From Arthrobacter agilis (GTDB taxonomy: Bacteria; Actinomycetota; Actinomycetes; Actinomycetales; Micrococcaceae), in assembly GCF_030816075.1 (NCBI RefSeq), contig NZ_JAUSXO010000001.1:248001-312000 (forward strand): a stretch of 64,000 nt of DNA, read 5' to 3'. The translations under genes and the position numbers were made by a program. Below, piece after piece: positions 17,276-25,976 of the stretch. Numbering within the stretch: position 1 is the stretch's first letter; each line of letters begins with the position of its first letter. The notes under the pieces were generated by a model. That model was not told the origin of the DNA, made no database searches, and saw only the letters and a program-made list of their open reading frames with translations.

Positions 17276-18865
17276 TTAGTTCGTTTGACCGTTGGGGAGG
17301 TGTGGTCCAATATGACCTATGTAGATTTTCCCTGTTACCCCGGACGTGTCGTCATAAAAATGAACTCTCGGGGCAGGGCGCCCACCTTCAACAATTTTTA
17401 TGTGCGCTGACATATACACCTTGCCCTCCTTGTCCACTCCGGTTGGCACAGGAAAGATTCGAGCATTTCTGTACTTGGAATTATTATCGACAGAAGAACT
17501 CTCGGCTAGAGCCACCCAATTGCTGGGCACAGAGGGGGAACTGGGCGTTTCGGGTTCAATGCACCACGTTTGGAAATCTCCGTTCCAACCACGAGTCTTT
17601 GCCTCGGCATATGCGTCCAGAGACAGGAGGGAACGCCAAGCCTTTTTCGCCCATGCGCTTGCTTGGGGGTATTCATCCAGAGCGGCGACTCCTTCATCCG
17701 TATCACCGATTATGAGATTGGTAAGTTGATAACTTCCTTCTTCAAGTACATCATCAAACGACGAAATTGATATTTCGGAAAATTGCTCCGGCGTTTCGAC
17801 TCCGGCGAGGTACTTACCGGCGTCGGACAGCTCTGATTCGAGGAATTTTATCCGGGCTTGTGCGCTCCCCAGCTCCGCCAATGTTTCATCGTGCTCTGCT
17901 GAGGCAAAATCGAGATCATCGCGTAGTTCAACGAGTGCTCTCTCTGCGCGGTCCGCCGCTTCCTGAGCCTCGGTCGCAAACGACAAAAATATTTCAGCGT
18001 CAGCGCCTGAATTGATGGACTGGAGGAGTTCTCGGCCTTGCTTCCGGTATACAGCTGGAGGACGTGCACTGAGGGCGCGGGTGCGGACGGGGGAGGCAAT
18101 CATTGCTACGGCCCTCCAACTGTCCTGCTGGAACCACTTCGCGCCAAGTACCCGATGACGCTTCGTCGCCGGTCCTGCGTGGTCGAGTGCTGGAAGGTAC
18201 GTCCTGACAGCCCCGCCATATACCATAAGGCCATTATTTAGAGCACTGTTCAAAGCATTTGTGGCGGCTTCCGACAGAAGATACACCGGCGCCAAACCGA
18301 GAACTTCGCGCGCAAGGCGCTTGGCCCTATCTTGCTGGTCGGAAAGAGGCGAATGCAAATCTGCACTCAGAATTATTACGGGAGACGATCGATCTGGGTT
18401 CAGCAGAACTTGAATGACTCCAGCCGCTTGATTTTCAGATATAATATGATGATATGTAGGCGGCAAACCGACTGGCCCCACCGTCATTGAATCTTCGACA
18501 AGTAAATACTGTACTAATGCTGGCGGCTTAACAGTTGGAGGGTGGCCCCAGGGGTCGTCGCTTACCCATTCAAGGTCGACCCAGACCCAAGACTCGTTCT
18601 CGGTCTTTATTATGGTAAGTATTGTTGCCCATCGTTCGTGGGACGAAGTTTCTTCGTATAAAGCCATTCGCCGAACCACTACATCATCTGCTGCAACATT
18701 CAACACGCTGACTTCGACGTCTTGGCCTTCTGTGCGGCGTCCGTCGATCGAAAGATCGACACTTAGACCTTTCCGTTGCGTCAGCCAATAGTCAAACGCT
18801 TTCGTGGCAGCCTCAATCGAGTTAGACCGTGAGTCTTTGGCAATCATTCGGTACTGAAGTGACAT
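17276..18865 (-). CDS. Protein of unknown function with central coiled coil (defence-island gene)
   Basis: I do not recognise this 529-aa protein. The N-terminal part contains VWVDLEWVSDDPWG near residue 105 and a VIILSADLHSP strand near 180. A coiled-coil-like stretch (AADRAERALVELRDDLDF onward) spans about residues 305-360. The C-terminus has a distinct compact block, KVYMSAHIKIVEGG to HFYDDTSGVTGKIYIGHIGP, which looks like a separate beta-rich domain. The start at 18865 is chosen because AAAGGAGC lies seven bases upstream. Base composition is clearly lower in GC than the window's core genes, a sign of transfer. It sits among restriction genes, so a defence role is possible but unproven. 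Confidence 0.7.
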   Translation of the reverse strand: MSLQYRMIAKDSRSNSIEAATKAFDYWLTQRKGLSVDLSIDGRRTEGQDVEVSVLNVAADDVVVRRMALYEETSSHERWATILTIIKTENESWVWVDLEWVSDDPWGHPPTVKPPALVQYLLVEDSMTVGPVGLPPTYHHIISENQAAGVIQVLLNPDRSSPVIILSADLHSPLSDQQDRAKRLAREVLGLAPVYLLSEAATNALNSALNNGLMVYGGAVRTYLPALDHAGPATKRHRVLGAKWFQQDSWRAVAMIASPVRTRALSARPPAVYRKQGRELLQSINSGADAEIFLSFATEAQEAADRAERALVELRDDLDFASAEHDETLAELGSAQARIKFLESELSDAGKYLAGVETPEQFSEISISSFDDVLEEGSYQLTNLIIGDTDEGVAALDEYPQASAWAKKAWRSLLSLDAYAEAKTRGWNGDFQTWCIEPETPSSPSVPSNWVALAESSSVDNNSKYRNARIFPVPTGVDKEGKVYMSAHIKIVEGGRPAPRVHFYDDTSGVTGKIYIGHIGPHLPNGQTN

Positions 18866-19811
18866 GGAAGCTCCTTTTCTAGTGAATATACGACCTTGGC
18901 TTCCCGCTTGATACTCTGTGTACAAGTCTTTCTCAGGTCCAATGTGGGAAAGCTCAAATGCTCTGGTCTCGTGCGCTCGGTGTGGTCGTAGATGCTCTTC
19001 TTGAAGCACCTATTGGGAGTCATCAGCATCCGCACATGTGGTCAGCGTGGTTGATCCACCACGTACTGATCACGAGCGAGTCGTCCAGGCGGTTCGTGTA
19101 ACTTTCAGAGACAATGCCTGACGAGTTACCTAGTACGGGTGATCAGCCTCGAAGTCGGTAGTCCGTCTCGCCTGTCTCGATGCCAACTACACGGCCGCCC
19201 CCTCGAACACGGAAGCGTGTTTCTCAAAGTTGGCGTTACGATGCGGTCGTTGTGTACGCGGGAATCCGTCTCCGCGGAAGTCGCATTGACTACCGACCGA
19301 CCGTCCCAGCTGTCATAAGTCATGGCTAAGAGTATGCGCCGAGTGTCCCACCGCATCCACGGTAGAGAACGACCTTTAGCCTGCGCCCGCGATACGAGCT
19401 GCAGGACAGGCCCTGCTCGCCCTGCTGCTATTGGGTCTTCGAATGAAGCCCGAGGCTAATTGACGACTGCCCGTAATGCGGCCCCCCGTTGACCGGGACT
19501 GCGAACGTTCAGTTCGAGGAAGGCGCTTTGTCCTTCTCGCAACCTAACGGGACCTTTCTCGTCCGACCTGCCCGAACTACTGCTCGATTACGGCCCATTG
19601 GCGGGACGTGCTGCTGCTTCCTTTGTTGATCCTGTCTCGGCGAAGGATCCTTTGCCCGGACCGACTGCCGTGCCCAACGGTGTGGCTTCCGCACTCTTTA
19701 TGGACGACCGAAACGCTTAGGCGGATTCTAGTACGGACAGTGTGCGCGGTCTTTGGCTGAGTGAAGATGACGCAGGTAGAGTCGTTTGAACGTTGAAGTT
19801 GGGGGATTGCA
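18866..19811 (+). other. Long stretch without an intact gene; possible gene remnants
   Basis: Nothing here has a complete gene structure. A plus-strand frame ending at 19722 reads smoothly for about 60 codons (LPELLLDYGPLAGRAAA near 19575) but has no start or known motif, and may be the tail of a decayed gene. The 18866-19100 part must hold the promoter of the 529-aa gene. Confidence 0.35.
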
Positions 19812-20359
19812 GTGACACGTGGTGGAAACCGCGCGACGGGCGTGCTGTTTGTCGGACTGGGACTGCTCGCCGTCGCGACGATCCCTTTCCTGCTCATTCC
19901 GGTGGTGATCGCTGGTTCTTGGGTTGTAGCAGCACGACTGAGAACCACGCACCCAAGATTTCCCGCGCATGGCGTATGGCCGGTGTCACGGCACGTCTCC
20001 TCGCGGCAGCGGCCGGTTCCAGTATCGGCGCCCTGCAGACCGATGTCATGCTCGCCGTCTAGATCAGGGATCTCGGCCTGGAGGTCATGGCCGGCGACGA
20101 CCTCCTCGTCTCCAACAGCGACGGATCGAAAACCACCGCCCTCCTGGCGATCGACCCCGATCAGGACGTGTGGCTGTTGCTCGGCGAGGACGATTCCGTC
20201 CTCGATAAGACGATCGACAGCCCGCGCCTTCACACCCTCTTCGATGCGGAGATCCGGTCCCTGATGGCGCCCCTGAAGGATCTTCCCAATATCCAAGCAC
20301 CCACATGTCCCGGCGACTGCCCGGGCATCCATACTCACAATCACTCATCTGGGGGACTC
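19812..20359 (+). pseudogene. Decayed small membrane/secreted protein gene upstream of the lipoprotein
   Basis: From GTG 19812 (preceded by GGGGGA) the frame encodes a clear transmembrane segment, VLFVGLGLLAVATIPFLLIP, then loses coding character near 19965. A neighbouring frame picks up with ARLLAAAAGSSIGALQTDV, is cut by TAG at 20060, and then reads MAGDDLLVSNSDGSKTTALL and continues to the lipoprotein start. One frameshift plus one nonsense mutation would explain this. Alternatively, the part from ATG 20087 could be a small separate gene. The ancestral function is unknown. Confidence 0.4.
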
Positions 20360-21187
20360 ATGCGTAAACCATTCCTACTCGCGATAATCGCCGTTCTGGC
20401 GCTGTCGGGGTGTGCCTCAGAGGGCGAGAGCTCCGCCGGGTCAATCCCGGACACGGAGAAGACTGTGACTGCTTCCGCGGAGCCGACGGAGACATCCACG
20501 CCTACCCCAACACGAACACCCATTCCCAGCCCCACCCCCAGTCCGACTCCGACTATGGAGACCGCGGAACTCGTGTACTCCTGCTACAAGGACCGTCCGC
20601 AGGTCTTCTACGACTTCCACGAGGTGTGGGCCGCTAATGAGGATGTGGGCCGCTGCGAGGTGGAAAGGTTCCCGGCTCCCGAGGAGGGTGAGCTGACTAC
20701 CATCGAGCAGAAGGCCCTCACCACCGCGTACGGTGACGAGGCCGAGCCCACCAGCATCGAGACGCTTTACGGGATGTGCGCCACAACCAGCGGCTATCCC
20801 ATCGACGCGGTGGGCACCGGCCCGCAGGCCAGGGAGACCTCCGGCGCCGTTCTGCTGTGTCCGGACCACCCGAAAATCGACGCCATCAAAGCGGGAATTA
20901 CAAAGGGCATGGCGCAGGACGGGATCGAAGCCGCCATGGCGGAGGACAGGAAGAACGGCAAGCTCCTCGCGTCGGGCTCCTACCTGATAGGCACCGAAGC
21001 AGTGCCCGGCACCTGGCAGTCCCAGGGCGAGAAGGTGACCGACTGCTACTGGGAGGTCTCTGACGCCCAAGGGAACATCCTCGCGAACAACTTCATCAAC
21101 GTTGCTCCGCCGTTTACCATCAGCGTGCCGGCGGACGCCGCGGGACTGACTATCGAAGGCTGTGCCTTCCGCTGGGTCAGCCCCTAG
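20360..21187 (+). CDS. Lipoprotein with Thr/Pro-rich linker, unknown function
   Basis: The 275-aa product begins MRKPFLLAIIAVLALSGCAS, a signal peptide with lipobox LSGC, so Cys18 should be lipidated and the protein anchored on the outer face of the membrane. A Thr/Pro/Ser-rich spacer (TPTPTRTPIPSPTPSPTPT) follows at about residues 52-70. The folded part has several cysteines and a C-terminal beta-rich block containing ASGSYLIGTEAVPGTWQSQG, seen in actinobacterial secreted proteins of unknown role. GGGGGA precedes ATG 20360; the frame is open upstream but that part lacks a signal peptide. A hairpin terminator follows at 21209. Confidence 0.8.
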   Translation: MRKPFLLAIIAVLALSGCASEGESSAGSIPDTEKTVTASAEPTETSTPTPTRTPIPSPTPSPTPTMETAELVYSCYKDRPQVFYDFHEVWAANEDVGRCEVERFPAPEEGELTTIEQKALTTAYGDEAEPTSIETLYGMCATTSGYPIDAVGTGPQARETSGAVLLCPDHPKIDAIKAGITKGMAQDGIEAAMAEDRKNGKLLASGSYLIGTEAVPGTWQSQGEKVTDCYWEVSDAQGNILANNFINVAPPFTISVPADAAGLTIEGCAFRWVSP

Positions 21188-21208
21188 TCCCAACCGTTCG
21201 ACACCTCG

Positions 21209-21248
21209 AAAGGTGCGGCTTGATCTCAGATCCGGTCGCACCTTTTCT
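21209..21248 (+). terminator. Rho-independent-type terminator after the lipoprotein gene
   Basis: AAAGGTGCG (21209-21217) pairs with CGCACCTTT (21237-21245), followed by TTCTC, 22 bases after the lipoprotein stop. Confidence 0.7.
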
Positions 21249-21320
21249 CATGCCCGGCCCTTGCCAGTCGGCGGCCACACGTCCCTCACGCCCACCTCCC
21301 ACCCCCGCGAGACCACGATC

Positions 21321-21425
21321 ATGACAACTACGACTGCCACCCCGAGCAACAAGCTCGACGACCCCCGCTACCAACGGACCATCACACTAAACCGACTCTC
21401 ACTGACCGAATACAAACCCCCATAG
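21321..21425 (+). CDS. Possible 34-aa ORF or truncated gene start
   Basis: ATG 21321 opens a frame with a Thr-rich start and RYQRTITLNRLSLTEYKPP at the end. Codon use looks plausible and the end may reflect truncation of a longer gene. No ribosome-binding site or family match was recognised. Confidence 0.22.
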   Translation: MTTTTATPSNKLDDPRYQRTITLNRLSLTEYKPP

Positions 21426-21974
21426 CCCACCTGATCGACGGATCCTTTCCTAGGACGGACCGGATGCTCGGCAAGGACGACGCTGATGCAGCATCTGCAC
21501 GGGCTCTGGCCTCTGACCGTGGTCTCAGCAATGTGTCTCACCTCGGTCCCTCTCGACAGAGCAAGATACAGCCTTTGATGAGATCAATGGAAAGCTGAGG
21601 CGAAGAGTGTCAAGTAGGCGAGAGCTCGCACTCCGACGAACACGGCGTGGCAGGGCAGGAAAGGCTCTTATCGTCCTGAAGGCAAATCGCCGCTGTCTTT
21701 CCGAGCCGCTGTAGTGCCAGCGCAAGCTATCGCGCAGGTACAGGCTGGGTTGGCAGAGGTAGGTGACCCATTTCGGGTGCACCGTGTCGGCGGGCCATGA
21801 GTGTCAGGTCAGAAGGCGCGAATATCGGGTATCAGTCACCTCGCCGTAATCTACGTTGATGGGTTGGCTGTGACGATCGTTGGATCATGAAGCGCGCGGA
21901 TTGCCCTGATGGGATCGCCGCGTGTGCTTCGGCATAGCTAGCTGCCGGTATTTGTCGCAACACCGACTTACTCT
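21426..21974 (+). other. Intergenic stretch upstream of the PLD-helicase cluster
   Basis: No gene was recognised in about 550 bases. The far right end must contain the promoter of the defence cluster. TACTCT lies a few bases before the GTG start and no Shine-Dalgarno is evident, so the first gene may be leaderless or nearly so. Confidence 0.35.
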
Positions 21975-24900
21975 GTGACGGTGGAGAAAATCGATGGGGG
22001 AGTAGCCCGGCAGGAATTAGCCGAAGGGCTCTACGAGACGCTCGTTACTCGCTCGCTCTCAGAGCGCCTAGCTGGTTTGCCTGAACTCGAAGCAACAGTT
22101 GAGCCGCTTAGCGAAAGCGATGCGCTTGTAGCCGTATCTCAGTACGTAACCAGGGAGTTGAGTGTTGCGATGTCGAGAGCAGAGCCCGAAGCTCGACTTG
22201 CGCTAGCCAATCAACTTCTAGAGGTACTTTCATCCAGCGATGCAATTGACCAGGGCCCGTCGCAGCTTTTGTCGCTACACAAGCCCGAGTCAGTGAAGCG
22301 GCGCGACCTGCGGCGGCCCGCGACGGCGCTCTCCGACTCAGCGCTCCTGACGAACGGCAGAGATGAACCGAACTTGGCGGCGGAGCTGCGGGCTGAGATG
22401 GAGTCCGCCAACACCGTCGACCTTCTCTGTGCCTTTGTTCGATGGACCGGGCTCAGGCTTCTCCACCCGGCTCTCGAGCGATTGACCGAGCGTGGGGTGA
22501 AGCTTCGCGTCATAACGACCACCTATACGGGTGCTACTGAACGCCGAGCCATCGACGAGTTGGTGAATCGATACGGCGCCGAGGTCAAGATCAGCTATGA
22601 ATCGCAAGCGACACGGTTGCACGCGAAGGCGTGGCTGTTCCGCCGCAACACCGGTTTCGATACGGCGTATGTGGGCAGCTCGAATTTGAGCAAGGCAGCT
22701 TTAGTCGACGGGTTGGAATGGAACGTGCGCCTCAGCTCCGTCGCCACGGCAGACCTCCTTAAGAAGTTCGAGGTGACCTTCGATAGTTACTGGGCACAGC
22801 GCACCTTCCAGGCCTACGACCCTGAGCGGGACGGCGACAAACTTGATGCAGCGCTCGAACGCAACGGTGGACGCCGCACCGGTGCACCGAAGGCCGAAAC
22901 CGGGCTTGAGGTAGAGCCGTACCTGCACCAAGTCGAGATGCTCGAGGATCTCGAATCTGAACGACTCAAGGGCCATACGCGGAACCTCATGGTCGCGGCA
23001 ACCGGCACCGGCAAGACCGTCATCGCCGCTCTTGATTATCAGCGTCTCTGCGAAGCAGCGGGCCGGCGCCTCAAGCTGCTCTTCGTGGCGCACCGACAAG
23101 AGATTCTGAAGCAAGCGCTGAGTACATATCGCACCGTGATGCAAGACGGCGCGTTTGGCGAGCTCTACGTGGGAGACAACAAGCCAACGCAGTGGAACCA
23201 CGTCTTCGCATCGGTGCAATCGCTCGCCTCGCGCGGAGTGGAAGCGCTGGAACCAGATTCCTTCGAGGTCGTCGTTATTGACGAGTTCCACCACGCGATG
23301 GCGCCGAGCTATCGCCGCATCATCGACCATCTCCGCCCTCAGCAGTTACTCGGGCTGACGGCCACTCCTGAGCGGGGTGACGGGGTGAATGTGGCGCAAC
23401 AGTTCTTTGATGGTCGGACTGCGAGCGAACTTCGCCTCTGGGATGCTCTGGACGCTGACCTCCTGGTGCCGTTTCACTACTTTGGAGTGTCAGACGACGT
23501 CGACCTCAGCCAGCTGGAGTGGAAGCGCGGCAACTACGACGTTGCACAACTGGACCGCCTCTATACGGGTAATGACGCCCGCGCAGCGAAGGTAATCCGA
23601 GAGTTGCGTGACAAAGTCACCAATACGGACGATATGCGCGCGCTCGGGTTCTGCGTATCCGTTCAGCACGCGCACTACATGGCAGAGGTCTTCAACCGCG
23701 CGGGTATCCAATCGCTCGCCGTCGACGGCGGTACCGACGACGCTGCCCGAGCCTTCGCCCTCGCGCAGCTGCGAGACTCAACAATCAACTGTCTCTTCAC
23801 CGTTGATCTCTTCAACGAAGGCCTCGACCTACCGCAGGTAGACACGGTGCTCCTCCTGCGTCCCACCCAGAGCTCTACGGTCTTCCTCCAGCAACTCGGC
23901 CGTGGACTTAGGAGAGCTGAAGCGAAGTCTGTACTCACCGTATTGGACTTCATCGGCCAACAACGTCGTGAGTTCCGGTTCGACCTCCGGTACCGAGGGC
24001 TCACCGGTTACGGGCGGAAGCAACTTGAAAAAGCGGTGGAGGACGAGTTCCCATACCTTCCGTCGGGATCGCAGATCATCCTCGATCGTGTTGCTCAGAA
24101 GGTCGTCCTCGACAACATCAGGTCTCAGCTGCGGTTCAATCGGTCGCAACTCGTTCGGGACATCGCCTCCTACGGTGAGACGAACTTGGCTTCGTATCTC
24201 GAGAAGTCCGGCAATGACCTTAAGCAGCTGTATCGGAACACCAAGAACTCCTGGACCGGCTACCTGCGTCAGGCCGGCTTGATCGACTCTCTCGCGGAAG
24301 CCGGCAAAGGGCAGCAGATCCTCGCACTGTCCGGTCCAGACGAGCAGAAGCTTCTCGGTCGAATGGTGCGCTTCCTGCACGTCGACGATCCCGAGCGCGG
24401 AGAGGCCTATACAAAACTTGTTGATCCGGCGTGCCCGCCCTACGCCGAACTCGGTCCGCGCGAGCAGACCTACGCGCGGATGCTGTTCTACACGCTGTGG
24501 AACGACGGCGGAGGATTCAGCACTTACGACGCGGGACTCAGCCACCTTCGCCAATACCGCTTCGTGTGCAGCGAGATTCAGCAGTTGATTGAGCTTGGGG
24601 TGGCAGCGTCGCGTCACGCGGGTAAGAGCCTTGGCTTGGGCTTGCAACACATTCCACTCCTGTCGCACGCGACATACCGCCGGGAGGAGATACTTGCAGC
24701 TCTCGGTTATGGCTCGCTGGAATCAGGCAAGAACGTGCAGCACCGCGAGGGCGTTGCCTGGTGTCCTCAAACCTCTACGGACGCCTTCTTCATTACGCTC
24801 AACAAGGACGACAAGAATCATTCAGCGTCGACGATGTACAAGGACTACGCAATCAGTCCGGAGCTGTTCCACTGGGAATCTCAGAACGCGACTTCGCCCT

Positions 24901-25130
24901 CAAGCCCGACTGGACGCCGGTACCTCGATCGGAAGAGCCACGATTCTCACGTGCTGATCTTCACGCGGCCCACCGCGGAGGACGAGACCGGGCTCGCTGT
25001 GCCGTACACCTGCCTCGGTGCGGTGGACTACGTTCAGCACTCGGGTGAGAAGCCGATTGCCATCACGTGGAAGCTGCAGAGGCCAATGCCGGCCGACGTC
25101 TTTGTGGAGGCGGCCGCTGTAGCGCAGTGA
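21975..25130 (+). CDS. PLD-nuclease / SF2 helicase / DUF3427 fusion
   Basis: This 1051-aa protein joins three modules. A phospholipase-D-type nuclease domain covers about residues 130-265, with one HKD-like motif (LHAKAWLF at 214 and GSSNLS at 233). An SF2 helicase core covers about 310-690, with VAATGTGKTV (Walker A, 341), VIDEFHHA (motif II, 434), LTATPERGDG (motif III, 461) and LGRGLRRA (motif VI). The last 330 residues match the DUF3427 region found at the end of such proteins. The set suits ATP-driven DNA tracking plus cleavage, as in antiviral systems. The GTG start opens a plus-strand cluster with the next two genes, 73 and 50 bases apart. It is not a classical HsdR, since no MTase is linked. 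Confidence 0.88.
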   Translation: MTVEKIDGGVARQELAEGLYETLVTRSLSERLAGLPELEATVEPLSESDALVAVSQYVTRELSVAMSRAEPEARLALANQLLEVLSSSDAIDQGPSQLLSLHKPESVKRRDLRRPATALSDSALLTNGRDEPNLAAELRAEMESANTVDLLCAFVRWTGLRLLHPALERLTERGVKLRVITTTYTGATERRAIDELVNRYGAEVKISYESQATRLHAKAWLFRRNTGFDTAYVGSSNLSKAALVDGLEWNVRLSSVATADLLKKFEVTFDSYWAQRTFQAYDPERDGDKLDAALERNGGRRTGAPKAETGLEVEPYLHQVEMLEDLESERLKGHTRNLMVAATGTGKTVIAALDYQRLCEAAGRRLKLLFVAHRQEILKQALSTYRTVMQDGAFGELYVGDNKPTQWNHVFASVQSLASRGVEALEPDSFEVVVIDEFHHAMAPSYRRIIDHLRPQQLLGLTATPERGDGVNVAQQFFDGRTASELRLWDALDADLLVPFHYFGVSDDVDLSQLEWKRGNYDVAQLDRLYTGNDARAAKVIRELRDKVTNTDDMRALGFCVSVQHAHYMAEVFNRAGIQSLAVDGGTDDAARAFALAQLRDSTINCLFTVDLFNEGLDLPQVDTVLLLRPTQSSTVFLQQLGRGLRRAEAKSVLTVLDFIGQQRREFRFDLRYRGLTGYGRKQLEKAVEDEFPYLPSGSQIILDRVAQKVVLDNIRSQLRFNRSQLVRDIASYGETNLASYLEKSGNDLKQLYRNTKNSWTGYLRQAGLIDSLAEAGKGQQILALSGPDEQKLLGRMVRFLHVDDPERGEAYTKLVDPACPPYAELGPREQTYARMLFYTLWNDGGGFSTYDAGLSHLRQYRFVCSEIQQLIELGVAASRHAGKSLGLGLQHIPLLSHATYRREEILAALGYGSLESGKNVQHREGVAWCPQTSTDAFFITLNKDDKNHSASTMYKDYAISPELFHWESQNATSPSSPTGRRYLDRKSHDSHVLIFTRPTAEDETGLAVPYTCLGAVDYVQHSGEKPIAITWKLQRPMPADVFVEAAAVAQ

Positions 25131-25203
25131 TGACCGTCCGGTTCACAGCAGTCGGCACTCCAAGTTATCGTTTGCTACTACATGGTCTGTCTAAATATTG
25201 GGG

Positions 25204-25926
25204 ATGCACGTGCCTACAGGTCTCAAGGATACTGAAATAGCCAAGCTCTCGACCAGCGTCGATGCTCTGTCGCCTAATCCGCGGCATGCTCGCTGGGCGC
25301 ATCTATCGTTGTGTGTTCTTGACGCGACGTTTTCTATTGGCTTGCGGTACAACGCGGTAGTTGTTCCGGTCGTGCGTAGGTACGCGCGATCGCAGAGCCT
25401 CGCGCCTGTACTAATCGAGGGGCCGGGACTGCTGGAGAAAGTGAGTCCGCGAGAGAACGAGCAGTCGCTCTCTCAATTTCTTTCGTCTATCGGGACAATT
25501 TCTGACGACGACCTTGCTACTCAGCTCGGCAGCAAGAATAGGACTTCGTCCCGTGGCGGGATTTTGAAAGCCAGCGCCTCGCGGCAGATTGCAGAAGTGC
25601 TCGTCGCGGCGGAGGTCGAAAGTCTGAGTGATGTTGCCGTACTACTAGCTGATGCTGCTCGCACCGTGCGAGTGGAGGAGGACCTGAGACGCATTGCTGG
25701 AGGCGGATCTCGAGGCATCCGGACAAGCTACCTTTGGATGCTCGCAGGTGATGATAACCACGTGAAGCCTGATCGACACGTTCTCAAGTGGCTCGGCGGC
25801 GTTCTCGGTCGTCAAGTCTCAGTCACCGAAGCCCGCTCCCTTTTGAGTGCAGTCGCGAAGGAGCTTCAAATCTCCCCGTGGTCTGTGGATCATGCAATCT
25901 GGTCGAAGATGACACGACGGACTTAG
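25204..25926 (+). CDS. HhH-GPD (DNA glycosylase-like) protein
   Basis: The 240-aa protein ends with a segment recalling the helix-hairpin-helix region of endonuclease-III-like enzymes: GSRGIRTSYLWMLAGDD near residue 167, then VKPDRHVLKWLGGVLG near 184. The VKPD Asp aligns with the catalytic Asp of HhH-GPD glycosylases; no Lys of a bifunctional enzyme and no FeS cluster cysteines are visible. It may bind or excise an unusual base. It is encoded between a PLD-helicase and a DUF262 enzyme. The ATG at 25204 is preferred over the in-frame TTG at 25198. The N-terminal 90 residues are unfamiliar. Confidence 0.6.
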   Translation: MHVPTGLKDTEIAKLSTSVDALSPNPRHARWAHLSLCVLDATFSIGLRYNAVVVPVVRRYARSQSLAPVLIEGPGLLEKVSPRENEQSLSQFLSSIGTISDDDLATQLGSKNRTSSRGGILKASASRQIAEVLVAAEVESLSDVAVLLADAARTVRVEEDLRRIAGGGSRGIRTSYLWMLAGDDNHVKPDRHVLKWLGGVLGRQVSVTEARSLLSAVAKELQISPWSVDHAIWSKMTRRT

Positions 25927-25976
25927 TCCACCCCGTGCAGTTGCCAACCGTTTGATGACACTCTCAGGAGGCATGT

